Positions 1 to 7,977 are shown, counted from the first letter of the stretch. The stretch: DNA of 64,000 bases from Flavipsychrobacter stenotrophus (GCF_002954265.1 NZ_PPSL01000001.1:186001-250000); one strand, 5' to 3'. Translations and numbers: made by a program. Notes: a model not told the origin generated them from the sequence alone.

Positions 1-164
1 TTATTGAGGCGTTCGTTGAGGTTTTGTACCTCTAATAAGGCTTCTTTCAGCAATTTTCTTAGCCGATCATTCTCTTTTTGCAGCTTTTCTGTCGAATTTG
101 CAGCATTAAAATCGGTTTTTCTAGTGTTTTTACCATTATTGTAACATTTATTGATAGGCATCAT
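1..164 (-). CDS. Partial coiled-coil protein, unrecognised
   Basis: An open frame starts at ATG 164 (a second ATG follows at 161) and runs off the left edge of the window with no stop, so only the first 54 residues are visible. The start is polar and rich in Asn and Lys. From about residue 27 it becomes a heptad-like Lys/Glu/Leu segment (KLQKENDRLRKLLKEALLEV), which predicts a coiled coil. Similar helices occur in transposase orfA proteins and in small regulators, so nothing specific can be assigned. The neighbouring accessory region makes a mobile-element origin plausible, but this is inference. Confidence 0.4.
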   Translation of the reverse strand, partial: MMPINKCYNNGKNTRKTDFNAANSTEKLQKENDRLRKLLKEALLEVQNLNERLN

Positions 165-388
165 ATCGTTTCCAACAAGCCGTCATACCAAATCTATGAG
201 AAATCTACGAGGCAACCATCTTGCAGCCGACAAAGACTAAGGGAAGTCTAAGAGGTAGGCATTGCGTTTTGAATACACTTTATATGGTAGCGACATATTA
301 ATTGAGTATTTTGCTTGTTGAAATCATCTGCAAATTTTACATATTGCCTTTAACTGATTAAGAACAGGAATAGCTCTGACTTGCGTCA

Positions 389-419
389 TTTGAAACTCTT
401 GTATCTTCTAATAAATTTG
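389..419 (+). promoter_or_regulatory. Bacteroidota-type promoter of the response regulator
   Basis: TTTG at 389-392, a 19-bp spacer, and TAAATTTG at 412-419 match the TTTG-N19-TAnnTTTG promoter read by the primary sigma factor of Bacteroidota. The gene it would drive starts at 482, giving a leader of about 55 nt. The rest of the 165-481 gap shows nothing else I can name. Confidence 0.55.
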
Positions 420-481
420 TATTTACCCAGAGCAATGTAGCCGCATCGCAAGCCTTTAGAGGTTCTCACAGGCATTATTTC

Positions 482-964
482 ATGGCTAAACATTACTTTA
501 TGGAATGCGTTCTACAAAATCCAATACCTAAGATTTTGCTTGCAGATGACGATGCAGATGAAAGATACTTCTTTGAGATTGCACTTAAAGAACTACCAAC
601 TGCAACAAATCTCAAAACTGTGCCAGATGGGGTAGGGCTGATGGAATATCTTTCCCGAAACTCAGATAACCTTCCTGATGTTCTTTTTCTTGATATAATG
701 ATGCCCCGAAAAAACGGAATAGAATGTTTGACCGAAATAATGCGCAATGAAAAACTAAAACAGATTCCTGTAATAATGTATTCGAACTCTGTCGGAGATG
801 ATTATATAATTAAGTGTTACCAGTATGGAGCAACCTATTTCCTGCAAAAAGGCATCTATTCGGAACTCACAGAGAGCATAGATAAATTGCTTGCCATTCT
901 TGGTAGAACTCCTAACCAAGCATCAAAAGATAGATTTAAATTTAGTTTACAAGGAGAATGCTAA
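482..964 (+). CDS. Single-domain response regulator (receiver only, Rcp1-like)
   Basis: 160 residues that are almost entirely a CheY-like receiver domain. The acidic pocket is LLADDDADE near residues 19-27, the phospho-acceptor Asp lies in LFLDIMMPRKNG near residue 71, the conserved Ser/Thr position is in IMYSNS near 100, and the Lys is in FLQKG near 123. The long insertion between the acidic pocket and the phospho-Asp is typical of Rcp1-type regulators that work with phytochrome-like or hybrid kinases. There is no output domain, so it should act by protein contact or phosphotransfer. No kinase gene lies nearby. The start could also be Met7, which begins nearer the domain. Confidence 0.85.
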   Translation: MAKHYFMECVLQNPIPKILLADDDADERYFFEIALKELPTATNLKTVPDGVGLMEYLSRNSDNLPDVLFLDIMMPRKNGIECLTEIMRNEKLKQIPVIMYSNSVGDDYIIKCYQYGATYFLQKGIYSELTESIDKLLAILGRTPNQASKDRFKFSLQGEC

Positions 965-1109
965 ACAACCATATAATTATGGAGAAGTGCATTTTATTTG
1001 TTCAAAAGCTATCCGAGCCAATAATACAGACCAGTTATTCTAAATACCAAAACAAGCATATGATATTTATTGCGGACAAAACAATTCTTTTACTTCTAAA
1101 AATATATAA

Positions 1110-1627
1110 ATGATATTTCATCACAAGAAAATAACGAAATTATTTGAGGTGATCAATGATCTTATAATGATGCATAATGACCGTGTAGCGAGTTACAGAC
1201 AAGCAGTTGGCAGTTTAGGATGTATAGATATCGACCTACATTTAGCGTTTGACAAAATGATTTCGGAGGGTGAGTATTACAGGCTTCAACTACTTCAAAA
1301 GACAAAAGAGTTAAATATTGACGATAGTTCCCGATCCGTTTGTGGCAATATATATATAGTGCCTGGAGAGACCTGAAAATAGTATTTTCAGGTAAGACAC
1401 AAAAAGCTATCATAGCTTACATCTCATACAATGAACAAATAGTTCATTATGCCTATGAAGCTGCTTTAAATGAAAGCGTAACAATGACGGAAGATATAAG
1501 GCAACTAATTGGCGAACAAGAAGGTGAATTAAAAAAAATCAATGACAGAATAGAAAAATATGGCAAGGTGCGTTATTCTGTCAATCAAATGGCCGGATTT
1601 AATAACGAGTATCAGGACGTAGGTTGA
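1110..1627 (+). pseudogene. PA2169-family four-helix-bundle protein (DUF2383), frameshifted
   Basis: Two frames together make one DUF2383 protein. The first (1110-1376) gives the N-terminal helices, including NDLIMMHNDRVASY. The second (about 1347-1627) gives YSAWRDLKIVFSGK and the C-terminal helices, ending near EGELKKINDRIEKYGKVRY. The frames switch exactly at an (AT)5 tract at 1348-1357. Removing one AT unit restores continuous reading from CGNIY into SAWRDL. The family is found beside ferritin-like and stress proteins and is a helical bundle of unknown biochemical role. The open frame could reflect a recent null mutation, reversible slippage, or a sequencing or assembly error. Family assignment rests on motif memory. 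Confidence 0.75.
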
Positions 1628-1894
1628 TATTCGTTCATTACCCTGCGGAAAATATACCTAATGACCGTCAAAATGCTACGTAATCCATATAATAGCAACT
1701 TTTTTTAATAGCAAACCAATGGGGCGTTAACTGTTATCCGATATTTTCCGAATGCGCAACAAATAATTTTAATGGTTTTTAAATGGAATTCAAATAGGAG
1801 GCAAATAGTATTTGAATGGCGGTGAGTAGTTTTGATTTTACGTTGAACGACTTCTCTGAAAAATGTAAACAATTCCACAAGGAAAATGTGCATA

Positions 1895-2400
1895 TCAACT
1901 ACAATGCTTTTTCAATATATTTTTAATGTCATGCTTGATTTCATTGATTGAATTGTTAATAAGATCAATGGATTGAGGCACTTCAAATATCGTATCACTT
2001 ATAAAGCACTTATATTTCCAAATTTCACAAATTTCACTAACATTTATATCATATGGTTTGTAAGCTGGGTTGAGAGATGTAAGTCGAACGGTTCTTTCAT
2101 CGTCAATTCTATTTGATACTAGTTTGAAGACAATTCCTTCGTTCAATGTAACAACAATACACGGAAAATTGTCCTTCAATGAGAACCAATCATCAACATA
2201 CTCGCCAATTATAATAGCCTTTTCTGGGAACGGATACATCGAATCTCCGTCTGTTTGAAAAGATCTGTAGCTTTTCTCTCTTGATAAAAAAGGTAAGGTA
2301 TAGCTTGGCAGTGCATTGATGAAATCTACATCGCCGTATCCTGTTAAGTAACCGGCAGTTGCTTTAACCGGCACATGTGTAATTACAGTGCAAACATCAG
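1895..2400 (-). pseudogene. S24/LexA-like repressor, C-terminal half only
   Basis: The reading frame encodes the peptidase-S24 half of a phage-repressor-like regulator. It begins near VPVKATAGY, continues through the GDSM box (Ser of the Ser-Lys dyad) and reaches the Lys of GIVFKLV, ending in a helical tail. The N-terminal HTH domain that normally precedes it is missing. The only initiation codon available upstream is a TTG inside foreign sequence. The frame opens directly into the remains of a transporter gene at about 2372-2390, so this is a stump created by a deletion or rearrangement. The dyad residues are intact, suggesting recent loss. Confidence 0.7.
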
Positions 2401-2685
2401 TACAAATGGTACGGGTATTCCTATCAACCAACCGATTGTAAGCAAATTTTTTCTGCCGATTTTGTTAGCCCAGGCTCCGGTAAAGTAATTGGTAAAAGCC
2501 TTTACAATTCCAAATACTATAATGAAAGACAGAATAGTCGTTTTTGCTGCAATGTGAAATTCTACATCTGCAATTCTCGGTAATATGCTCCTTTCCAGCC
2601 CAATCATACCTCCAACGAAAGCATTGATGATAACAAGCAACGTGAATTGCTTCCAGTTTTCTTTCAAACCCAGTTTTACTTTCAT
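2383..2685 (-). pseudogene. MFS transporter, N-terminal fragment
   Basis: Starting at ATG 2685 (MKVKLGLKENWKQF), the frame shows the first three membrane segments of a major facilitator transporter. They include NAFVGGMIGLERSILP and the loop NKIGRKNLLTIGWLIG, which matches the cytoplasmic loop between helices 2 and 3. The frame stops just after PVPFVLMFA, where a roughly 400-residue protein would be expected to continue. The stop lies inside sequence belonging to the S24 stump. A TAACTTTG box at 2721-2714 could be the old promoter. The IS3 element begins about 60 bp upstream. Confidence 0.75.
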
Positions 2686-2787
2686 TTGGCGAAATTTGAG
2701 AATATAAATTATCAAAGTTAACTGACAAATATTTGGTAAATGTCTTGTACTGAAATAGCTATACAGTTCTAAAAAACGTGTATAGTT

Positions 2788-3171
2788 ATGAAAGTTACCG
2801 AGGAAGAAGAACTTGCTTTTAAGTCTCAAATCAACGAGGAATTTAAAAAGAAGATAGCTTTTGAGATATTAGCAGCCGGAAAAACGTACAAACAGGTACA
2901 GGAAGAATATCGGGCACCGTCAATACATCAGCTTATTAATTGGAAGCGGCAATACGAGCGCAAAATCAAAATGGGACAAGTTAAATTACCAGCTTTAACG
3001 GACGAACAGAAGAACAGCATGAAGGAAGTAAAGCTGCGTACTAATGAGTTGGAAAAGGCTTTGGCAGAAGCTGAATTAAAGATACTGGCTCTCAATACCA
3101 TGATTGATATTGCCGAAAATCACTTTAATATTCCAATCAGAAAAAAACCTGGTACCAAACGGTCAAAGTAA
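2788..3171 (+). CDS. IS3-family transposase orfA
   Basis: 127 residues. The N-terminal part (about 20-65) is a helix-turn-helix with AFEILAAGKTYKQVQEEYR and the IHQLINWKRQY recognition region typical of IS3 orfA proteins. The C-terminal part (about 85-115) is a leucine-zipper-like helix containing ELEKALAEAELKILALNTMI. It binds the IS ends and provides the DNA-binding part of the orfAB transposase. It lies 20 bp before orfB in another frame. IS3 elements often make a fusion protein by programmed -1 frameshift, but I see no clear slippery heptamer at the junction. Confidence 0.85.
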   Translation: MKVTEEEELAFKSQINEEFKKKIAFEILAAGKTYKQVQEEYRAPSIHQLINWKRQYERKIKMGQVKLPALTDEQKNSMKEVKLRTNELEKALAEAELKILALNTMIDIAENHFNIPIRKKPGTKRSK

Positions 3172-3191
3172 TCCATGAAGGTAACCTCACA

Positions 3192-4091
3192 ATGGCAGGT
3201 GTCGGCCGCATTTGTGAGCTGTTTGGTAAAACACGACATGCTTTCTATGACAAGAAATGGCATTGGGAGCCATTTGTAAACGAATGCCTGGTAGTATTGG
3301 AACTGGTAGCAGCGTTGCGTAGAGAAATGCCAAGATTAGGCACTCATAAGCTATATTACCTGCTTCAGGGACCGTTAGTATCTCACGGTATTAAAATGGG
3401 CCGGGATAAACTACATAAGCTGCTGCAAGAACAGGGGCTTGTGCTTAAAAAGCACAAAAAATATGTCAAAACAACTGATTCAAGGTTTTGGGTATGGAAG
3501 TACCCCAATCTACTTGAAGGCCTTGTCATTACTGAATCAGAGCAGGCATGGGTAAGCGATATAACCTATGTAAGAGTAGGCAGGGATTTCAATTACTTAT
3601 CCCTAATCACCGATATCTATTCCAAGCGTATTGTAGGTTATTTCCTGAGTAAATGCCTGAGCGCTACAGGTTGTTTGGCTGCACTGGATATGGCACTCTC
3701 TACCCGAACGAAGCTAATTGATTGTATTCATCATTCAGATAGAGGTAGTCAATACCGGTCAGATCCGTATGTAACTCAACTAACAAAGGCAAGTATTGCA
3801 ATTAGTATGACCCAAAATGGAGACCCTTATGAAAATGCAGTAGCAGAAAGGGTTAATGGCATACTTAAAAGTGAGTTCGGATTAGACAAAACCTTCCGTG
3901 ATCATGGCCATGCTACAAGAATAGTATGCCTGTCTATTGACAAATATAACGGCAAGAGACCTCATGCAAGCTGCGATTACTTAACACCATTGCAAGCACA
4001 TGAGAAACAAGGAGTGCTAAAGAAAAGATGGAAAAACGCAAGGGAACACAAGAACAATTTCCCTGAAACAAACCTCCCCCCCGGAGGGTAA
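3192..4091 (+). CDS. IS3-family transposase orfB (DDE integrase)
   Basis: 299 residues with the retroviral-integrase-like core. The first catalytic Asp is in WVSDITYVRV (near 121), the second in HHSDRGSQY (near 182), and the Glu in NAVAERVNGILKSEF (near 217), with the expected 35-residue Asp-Glu spacing. The N-terminal ICELFGKTRHAFYDKK and HKLYYLL segments match the HTH_21 region of orfB. All catalytic residues are present, so the enzyme may be active. The final residues, NNFPETNLPPGG, are encoded by the left arm of a long hairpin, and the stop codon sits in its loop. Confidence 0.92.
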   Translation: MAGVGRICELFGKTRHAFYDKKWHWEPFVNECLVVLELVAALRREMPRLGTHKLYYLLQGPLVSHGIKMGRDKLHKLLQEQGLVLKKHKKYVKTTDSRFWVWKYPNLLEGLVITESEQAWVSDITYVRVGRDFNYLSLITDIYSKRIVGYFLSKCLSATGCLAALDMALSTRTKLIDCIHHSDRGSQYRSDPYVTQLTKASIAISMTQNGDPYENAVAERVNGILKSEFGLDKTFRDHGHATRIVCLSIDKYNGKRPHASCDYLTPLQAHEKQGVLKKRWKNAREHKNNFPETNLPPGG

Positions 4092-4113
4092 GGGGAGGTT
4101 TGTTTCAGGGAAA
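4058..4113 (+). terminator. Long perfect hairpin overlapping the end of orfB
   Basis: A 22-bp perfect stem (4058-4079 with 4092-4113) encloses a 12-nt loop that contains the orfB stop codon TAA (4089-4091). The stem is C-rich then G-rich at its base and is followed by AT-rich DNA without a strong T run. It probably ends transposase transcription and may block transcription entering the element. Confidence 0.7.
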
Positions 4114-4160
4114 TATTAATGACAAAAAAAGAACTCATATGGTTTTTATAAGACACCCGC

Positions 4161-4340
4161 CAGTAAAATGAAGCATTGGATAAGTAACTGGTGTATAGTA
4201 AAGTCAGTAAAATAAAACATCCAAGAAAAAGGGTGTATAGTTAACCAGTAAAATGCCTAATATTGTAAAAAATGATAGTGTAGGTAAACCAGTAAAATAA
4301 AAATTTCTCACCAAAAACTGTATAGTAATTTCAGTAACAC
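4161..4340 (+). repeat. Five degenerate 41-44 bp repeats inside the IS right end
   Basis: The motif CAGTAAAAT occurs at 4161, 4205, 4246 and 4290 and ends as CAGTAACAC at 4332. Spacings are 44, 41, 44 and about 42 bp. Each unit except the first is preceded by a GTGTATAG-like block 4-5 bp upstream. The last unit is the right terminal inverted repeat itself, and GTGTATAG also occurs inside the left end (2779-2786). These look like repeated transposase-binding sites, each about four helical turns apart. Confidence 0.65.
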
Positions 4341-5076
4341 ACAAAAATTAAACATCTTGACAGGACGATTTGTCAATACAGAAAAAAAATATTCATTTCC
4401 GCTATTTGAGCGAATTTGCCCCGGTTTAGAAGCAAATTAGAGCAGAATTAGATTTCATTTAAAACCGCCATTTTGCCCTGCCAGCCTCATTTTTTCGGTG
4501 TAGTAATTGCAGTATCAATAGCATGGACACCCGCCGAATTTTCACACCGATCATTAGCGTTATTGGTCTTTATATTTTTAATTGCCTATTCTTTCGCTCA
4601 GGCTGATAGCTTTAAAAAACGTTTACACAATGCCACCATGCTTGTTGCAAAACAACTCTGCTCTCATTTTTTAAATTGGTATCGAAATGACGACAAATTG
4701 AGGCTATTTGTGGCACAAAGAGGGAATGTTGTGAATTAACTGTCCCATTCGTGCCAAAATAGGAAACCACGACTTTGTGCGTTGCTATCTTTACTCGAAT
4801 CAAGTAAAGTTAAGTTAAGTAACGTTTACCCGTTCAAGGTATGTTTCGCAGGATGCCGTAAACTATACCTGAATACGGAAAGCTGTTTTTTCGGCAGTTT
4901 TAGCTTTGCAGTGGATTTGGGCATAAAGTAAATTAAGGTTGTTGAGAACCGACACAGGTACACAATGTTTCACACAACTCGACATTGTTTAGCATAACTC
5001 GGCATAACTAAACAATAGCCTGTAAAGTAGTCAATTAGAGGATAGTAGCTTGCATAAAAAACATAAAAAACGATCT
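4340..5076. other. Non-coding stretch between the IS and the recombinase operon
   Basis: About 740 bp without a gene I can support. One open frame on the plus strand (4473-4739, 88 residues, one hydrophobic stretch) has no recognisable domain and begins in sequence with no ribosome-binding signal, so I do not call it. A TAAGTTAAGTTAAGTAA-like run lies near 4804-4821. The most regular structure is the inverted repeat at 4984-5016 just before the recombinase operon. The block may be the edge of an older integrated element. Confidence 0.4.
4984..5016. promoter_or_regulatory. Inverted repeat upstream of the serine recombinase operon
   Basis: ATTGTTTAG at 4984-4992 and CTAAACAAT at 5008-5016 are exact inverted copies 15 bp apart. 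The interior holds two CATAACT blocks in direct orientation. It sits about 60 bp before the small-protein gene. It could be an autoregulatory operator or a recombinase-binding (att-like) site. Confidence 0.4.
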
Positions 5077-5307
5077 ATGAAGAATAAGACAGGACACGTA
5101 AATTCGTATGACAGGACACATGACATTACCCCGGACGAGGTAGGGAGATTTGAGAGATTTAAAAACTACACTGATGAACAGGTAAATGAATTGATAGATA
5201 CCATCAGGAAATATACTCGGTTTATTTATAATGTGGTTTCTAAGAGGAGAAAATCTGGCAAGAAAATTGCACTACACATTGATAATCAGCAAACTAAAGC
5301 AGCATGA
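5077..5307 (+). CDS. Small recombinase-associated protein, unknown function
   Basis: 76 residues from ATG 5077; a TTG 27 nt earlier would add a Lys/His-rich extension and seems less likely. The core DITPDEVGRFERFKNYTDEQVNELIDTIRKYTRFIYNVV is predicted all-helical and the tail is basic. Its stop overlaps the recombinase start as ATGA (5304-5307), so the two are probably translationally coupled. Small helical partners of this kind sit before large serine recombinases in other Bacteroidota elements, where they may act as directionality or regulatory factors. The function is inferred from position only. Confidence 0.6.
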   Translation: MKNKTGHVNSYDRTHDITPDEVGRFERFKNYTDEQVNELIDTIRKYTRFIYNVVSKRRKSGKKIALHIDNQQTKAA

Positions 5308-6896
5308 GCGACATTACATTATTCAAAACCTTCGCTAAAGGTTCAAATAAGGCAAAAACTAAAGGCAGCAACTGCGTTATCTATACCCGTGTTTCCACTA
5401 AAGAACAGGCAGACAATAATTTAAGCCTTGATACACAGAAGAAGGCTTGTGAAATGTTTGCTAAAAAGGGGAACCTTCAAATTATGGGCAGCTTCGGCGG
5501 TACGTTTGAGAGTGCTAAGACCGATGAAAGAAAGCAGTTTAATAACATGCTATCTTTTCTGAAAAAGAGCAGAGAGAAAATATCGCACATCATAGTTTAC
5601 AGCGTTGATCGGTTCAGCCGCTCCGGCGCTAACGCCATCTACATAGCCGAGCAGTTGAAAAAGCAGGGTATAGTGGTTTGCTCCGTAACACAGCCAACAG
5701 ATGCATCGACAGCAAGTGGCAGTCTACAGCAGAATATACAGTTCATATTTAGCGAGTATGAGAACCAACAGCGCAGGGAGAAATGCATGGCCGGTGTAAA
5801 GGAAATGCTCCTGCGGGGAGACTGGCCTACTGCACCGCCTATTGGTTATGATATTGTTAAGTCCAATGGCAATCGGTCTATTGTGCTTAATAAGGATGGT
5901 AAGCTGCTCAAAAAGGCGTTCCACTGGAAGGTTAAGGAAAAGGTATCCAGTGAGGAGATTATCAGGAGGCTTGCTGCACAAGGGCTGAAAATAACTAATC
6001 AGAGAATCTCAGTCTTTTTCCGAAATCCTTTTTATTGTGGCCTTATGGTGCATACAGCTTTGGAAGGACAGGTAATAGAAGGTAATCATGAGAAGATGAT
6101 CTCAAAAGAGCTGTTCCTCGAAGCGAATGACGTTCTATCTGAAAACAAGCAAGGTTATCGCACTAACCCTGAGAATGACGAAATACCGCTTAAACGGTTT
6201 TATAAGTGCGATGAGTGTGGGCAGTTTCTTAGGGCATACAAAGCCTACAAGAATCAGAAGTATTATTACAAATGCAACACGAAGGGTTGCAACTGCAATA
6301 TGAGGGCAGATACTCTTCACGAACGTTTCGTTCAAACGTTATCAGACTACACCCTCGAATTTGATGAGGCAATGCAGTATCTCATAAAAGAGCAAATGAT
6401 AGTGGAATACAATAAGTCAAATGAGCGGAAAGAAGAGAATATTCAGAACATCGAAAAGCAATTAGCGGAAGTAGACAAGAAGTTAGAACGACTTGAAGAA
6501 AGATATGTATTGGAGGAAATAACCAGGGATATGTTCGATAAATTCAAGGCGAAATTCGCTGAGGAAAAGAAGGATATTGAAAAGGAACGGGCAAAATTCG
6601 GGAATAGGGTGTCGAACCTTGATTTATACATAGACACAGCCTTTAGAACAACCTCGAAACTCGCTCCAGAATGGGCTTCCGCCGATTACAACGACAGACA
6701 AGAACTTCAGTACATGGTCTTTCCAGAAGGAATATACTACAATCGAAAAAAAGACGAGTGTCGAACCCAAAAAGTAAATGTAGCATTCCGCTACTTTGCA
6801 CGACTGGCAAGGCTTTCAGGGGAAAAAGAAAAGAGGGAACTGCAATTTGAATTGCATGTTCCCTCTTTGGTAGAGAGAACAAGGATCGAACTTTAA
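5304..6896 (+). CDS. Large serine recombinase (site-specific integrase)
   Basis: 530 residues. The resolvase domain (about 24-165) holds IYTRVSTKEQ with the nucleophile Ser31 and the YSVDRFSRSG arginine motif. A recombinase domain follows (about 175-275, PIGYDIVKSNG...NPFYCGLMVH). Next is a zinc ribbon with CDECGQFL near 302-309 and YYYKCNTKGC near 322-331, and then a long coiled coil (about 370-440). This layout is that of phage-type integrases which cut with a 2-bp crossover and hold the synapse with the coiled coil. No att core can be named from the sequence. The frame is intact, so the enzyme may be functional. Confidence 0.92.
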   Translation: MSDITLFKTFAKGSNKAKTKGSNCVIYTRVSTKEQADNNLSLDTQKKACEMFAKKGNLQIMGSFGGTFESAKTDERKQFNNMLSFLKKSREKISHIIVYSVDRFSRSGANAIYIAEQLKKQGIVVCSVTQPTDASTASGSLQQNIQFIFSEYENQQRREKCMAGVKEMLLRGDWPTAPPIGYDIVKSNGNRSIVLNKDGKLLKKAFHWKVKEKVSSEEIIRRLAAQGLKITNQRISVFFRNPFYCGLMVHTALEGQVIEGNHEKMISKELFLEANDVLSENKQGYRTNPENDEIPLKRFYKCDECGQFLRAYKAYKNQKYYYKCNTKGCNCNMRADTLHERFVQTLSDYTLEFDEAMQYLIKEQMIVEYNKSNERKEENIQNIEKQLAEVDKKLERLEERYVLEEITRDMFDKFKAKFAEEKKDIEKERAKFGNRVSNLDLYIDTAFRTTSKLAPEWASADYNDRQELQYMVFPEGIYYNRKKDECRTQKVNVAFRYFARLARLSGEKEKRELQFELHVPSLVERTRIEL

Positions 6897-6979
6897 ATAC
6901 CTTGCGATAACAGATCTTGTGCCAGGTTGAATAGATAATTACAAAGCGAGCGCTATATATGTTATCAAGTTGACAAATG

Positions 6980-7162
6980 CTACTTATCTTGGCATGCAAT
7001 TTCTAATCTTTTTACCTGATGTGCACATATAGCACCCACTAAAATGCCGCCAATCAATACCCCAGCAATAAAATGTTGAAATTTTATTTTTCCTAGTGTT
7101 AGTGGTGCTGCCATTTCACTAATTGGTTTACCAAAAAGATGATCAATTTCTGTATAATTCAT
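6980..7162 (-). CDS. Small membrane protein, unknown
   Basis: 60 residues from ATG 7162. A polar N-terminus (MNYTEIDHLFGKPISEM) is followed by one hydrophobic segment around residues 28-48 (HFIAGVLIGGILVGAICA) and a short charged tail, so it is probably a single-pass inner-membrane protein. It begins 1 bp after the stop of the zinc-finger gene, which argues for co-transcription. I recognise no family. Short ORFs like this can be spurious, but the spacing and clear membrane segment support it. Confidence 0.5.
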   Translation of the reverse strand: MNYTEIDHLFGKPISEMAAPLTLGKIKFQHFIAGVLIGGILVGAICAHQVKRLEIACQDK

Positions 7163-7163
7163 T

Positions 7164-7688
7164 TTATTTTATTTTAGATATTATTACGACGTTTTGTTCT
7201 AATCTGCACATCCTGTAGGATTCGTAAACAACCTGATAACCATGGTCGCCCGTCATGGTATTGTTGAGTTTCATCACAGATGTGAACACAGAAAAATAAA
7301 AGCCTTGATTTTTTAAAAATTCTATGTAGTATGAACTACCATGAACTTCGTCAATTAAAAGCTGATTAAGGATATTGATATTATGTTTAATTTGTAATGG
7401 GTAATTTGCTTCATTGGGTAATGATGTTGTTGTTTCTGGTAGCTCTGGCATGCTATTATTATGAGCTGAATCAACCATAATAGATTGTGTTGCTTGTTTT
7501 ATAAGCCGCCTCTTCGCATTGTAGTGTTGAATCGCACAAGTGTCTGAACAGTAATCTCGTCCCTTATTTTTGACAAAGTGTGGGATGTTACAGTTTGGAC
7601 AAATTCTAAATCTATCGGCATTTGGATCTTTAGATTGCCGTAGTAAATCTTTTATTGTGGCTTTCTTATGGACTAATTCTGTTTTCAT
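7164..7688 (-). CDS. Zinc-finger protein of a mobile element
   Basis: 174 residues from ATG 7688 (MKTELVHKKATIKDLLRQ); the frame is open 60 nt further upstream but that part overlaps the preceding gene. Near residues 30-62, ICPNC and YCSDTCAIQHYNAKRR form a four-cysteine treble-clef-like finger. This resembles the C-terminal fingers found on small element-encoded DNA-binding proteins. The rest (about 95-170) is helical with no known domain. It lies 10 bp after the HTH gene on the same strand. A DNA-binding or regulatory role in the element is likely but unproven. Confidence 0.6.
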   Translation of the reverse strand: MKTELVHKKATIKDLLRQSKDPNADRFRICPNCNIPHFVKNKGRDYCSDTCAIQHYNAKRRLIKQATQSIMVDSAHNNSMPELPETTTSLPNEANYPLQIKHNINILNQLLIDEVHGSSYYIEFLKNQGFYFSVFTSVMKLNNTMTGDHGYQVVYESYRMCRLEQNVVIISKIK

Positions 7689-7698
7689 AGATTTATGT

Positions 7699-7977
7699 TT
7701 ATTTTCGACTATTATTCCTTGTGACTGAATTCTGTAACAATGATTCAACGGAATCCTTCAAATAGAATTTGCGCTTACCCACTTTTGCCACAATTAAATC
7801 ATCCCTTTTTTCTAGCGCAGCCATCTGAGTATTTCCATAACCTAGAAAACTCATTACCTGCTCTCTGTTTACCCAATTTGGCGTAACTATTCCTTTTTGA
7901 CCGATTAACTGCTGCTTTAACTCATTCAAAGCATCTAACGTTTCCTTAATCAATTCACTAAACTCTCTCTCCTCCAT
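7699..7977 (-). CDS. HTH DNA-binding protein, excisionase-like
   Basis: 92 residues. An N-terminal helix (about 1-28, coiled-coil-like) precedes WVNREQVMSFLGYGNTQMAALEKRDDLIVAKVGKRKFYLKDSVESLL. This is the winged-helix pattern of MerR/excisionase-type domains found beside Bacteroidota integrases, with the basic KVGKRKFY wing. Such proteins bind att arms to favour excision or regulate the element. It is the first gene of a three-gene run (HTH, zinc finger, membrane protein) 157 bp downstream of the integrase/unknown pair, on the same strand. Confidence 0.7.
   Translation of the reverse strand: MEEREFSELIKETLDALNELKQQLIGQKGIVTPNWVNREQVMSFLGYGNTQMAALEKRDDLIVAKVGKRKFYLKDSVESLLQNSVTRNNSRK

Larger units (their letters stand above)
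2746..4339 (+). mobile_element. IS3-family insertion sequence, apparently complete
   Basis: The element carries orfA and orfB between inverted ends. The left end (about 2746-2770) and the reverse complement of the right end (about 4316-4339) share TACTGAAAT followed by CTATACAGTT, with two mismatches between the blocks. Length is about 1.59 kb, larger than most IS3 elements because about 200 bp of repeated sequence lies between orfB and the right end. I could not find a convincing 3- or 4-bp target duplication (flanks tct and cac), so the exact outer bases are uncertain or one flank has been rearranged. Confidence 0.75.

Noticed and set aside
1705-1893. 62-residue frame on the minus strand before the S24 stump
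   Set aside because: Composition is AT-driven, no domain or start context is visible, and the region looks intergenic.
2743-4342. Target-site duplication of the IS3 element
   Set aside because: The flanks tct and cac do not match, and moving the boundaries by a few bases gives no repeat. I report the element without a duplication.
4473-4739. 88-residue open frame between the IS and the recombinase operon
   Set aside because: It has no recognised domain, no ribosome-binding context and a poor amino-acid pattern. The stretch is AT-rich, so an open frame of this length is weak evidence.
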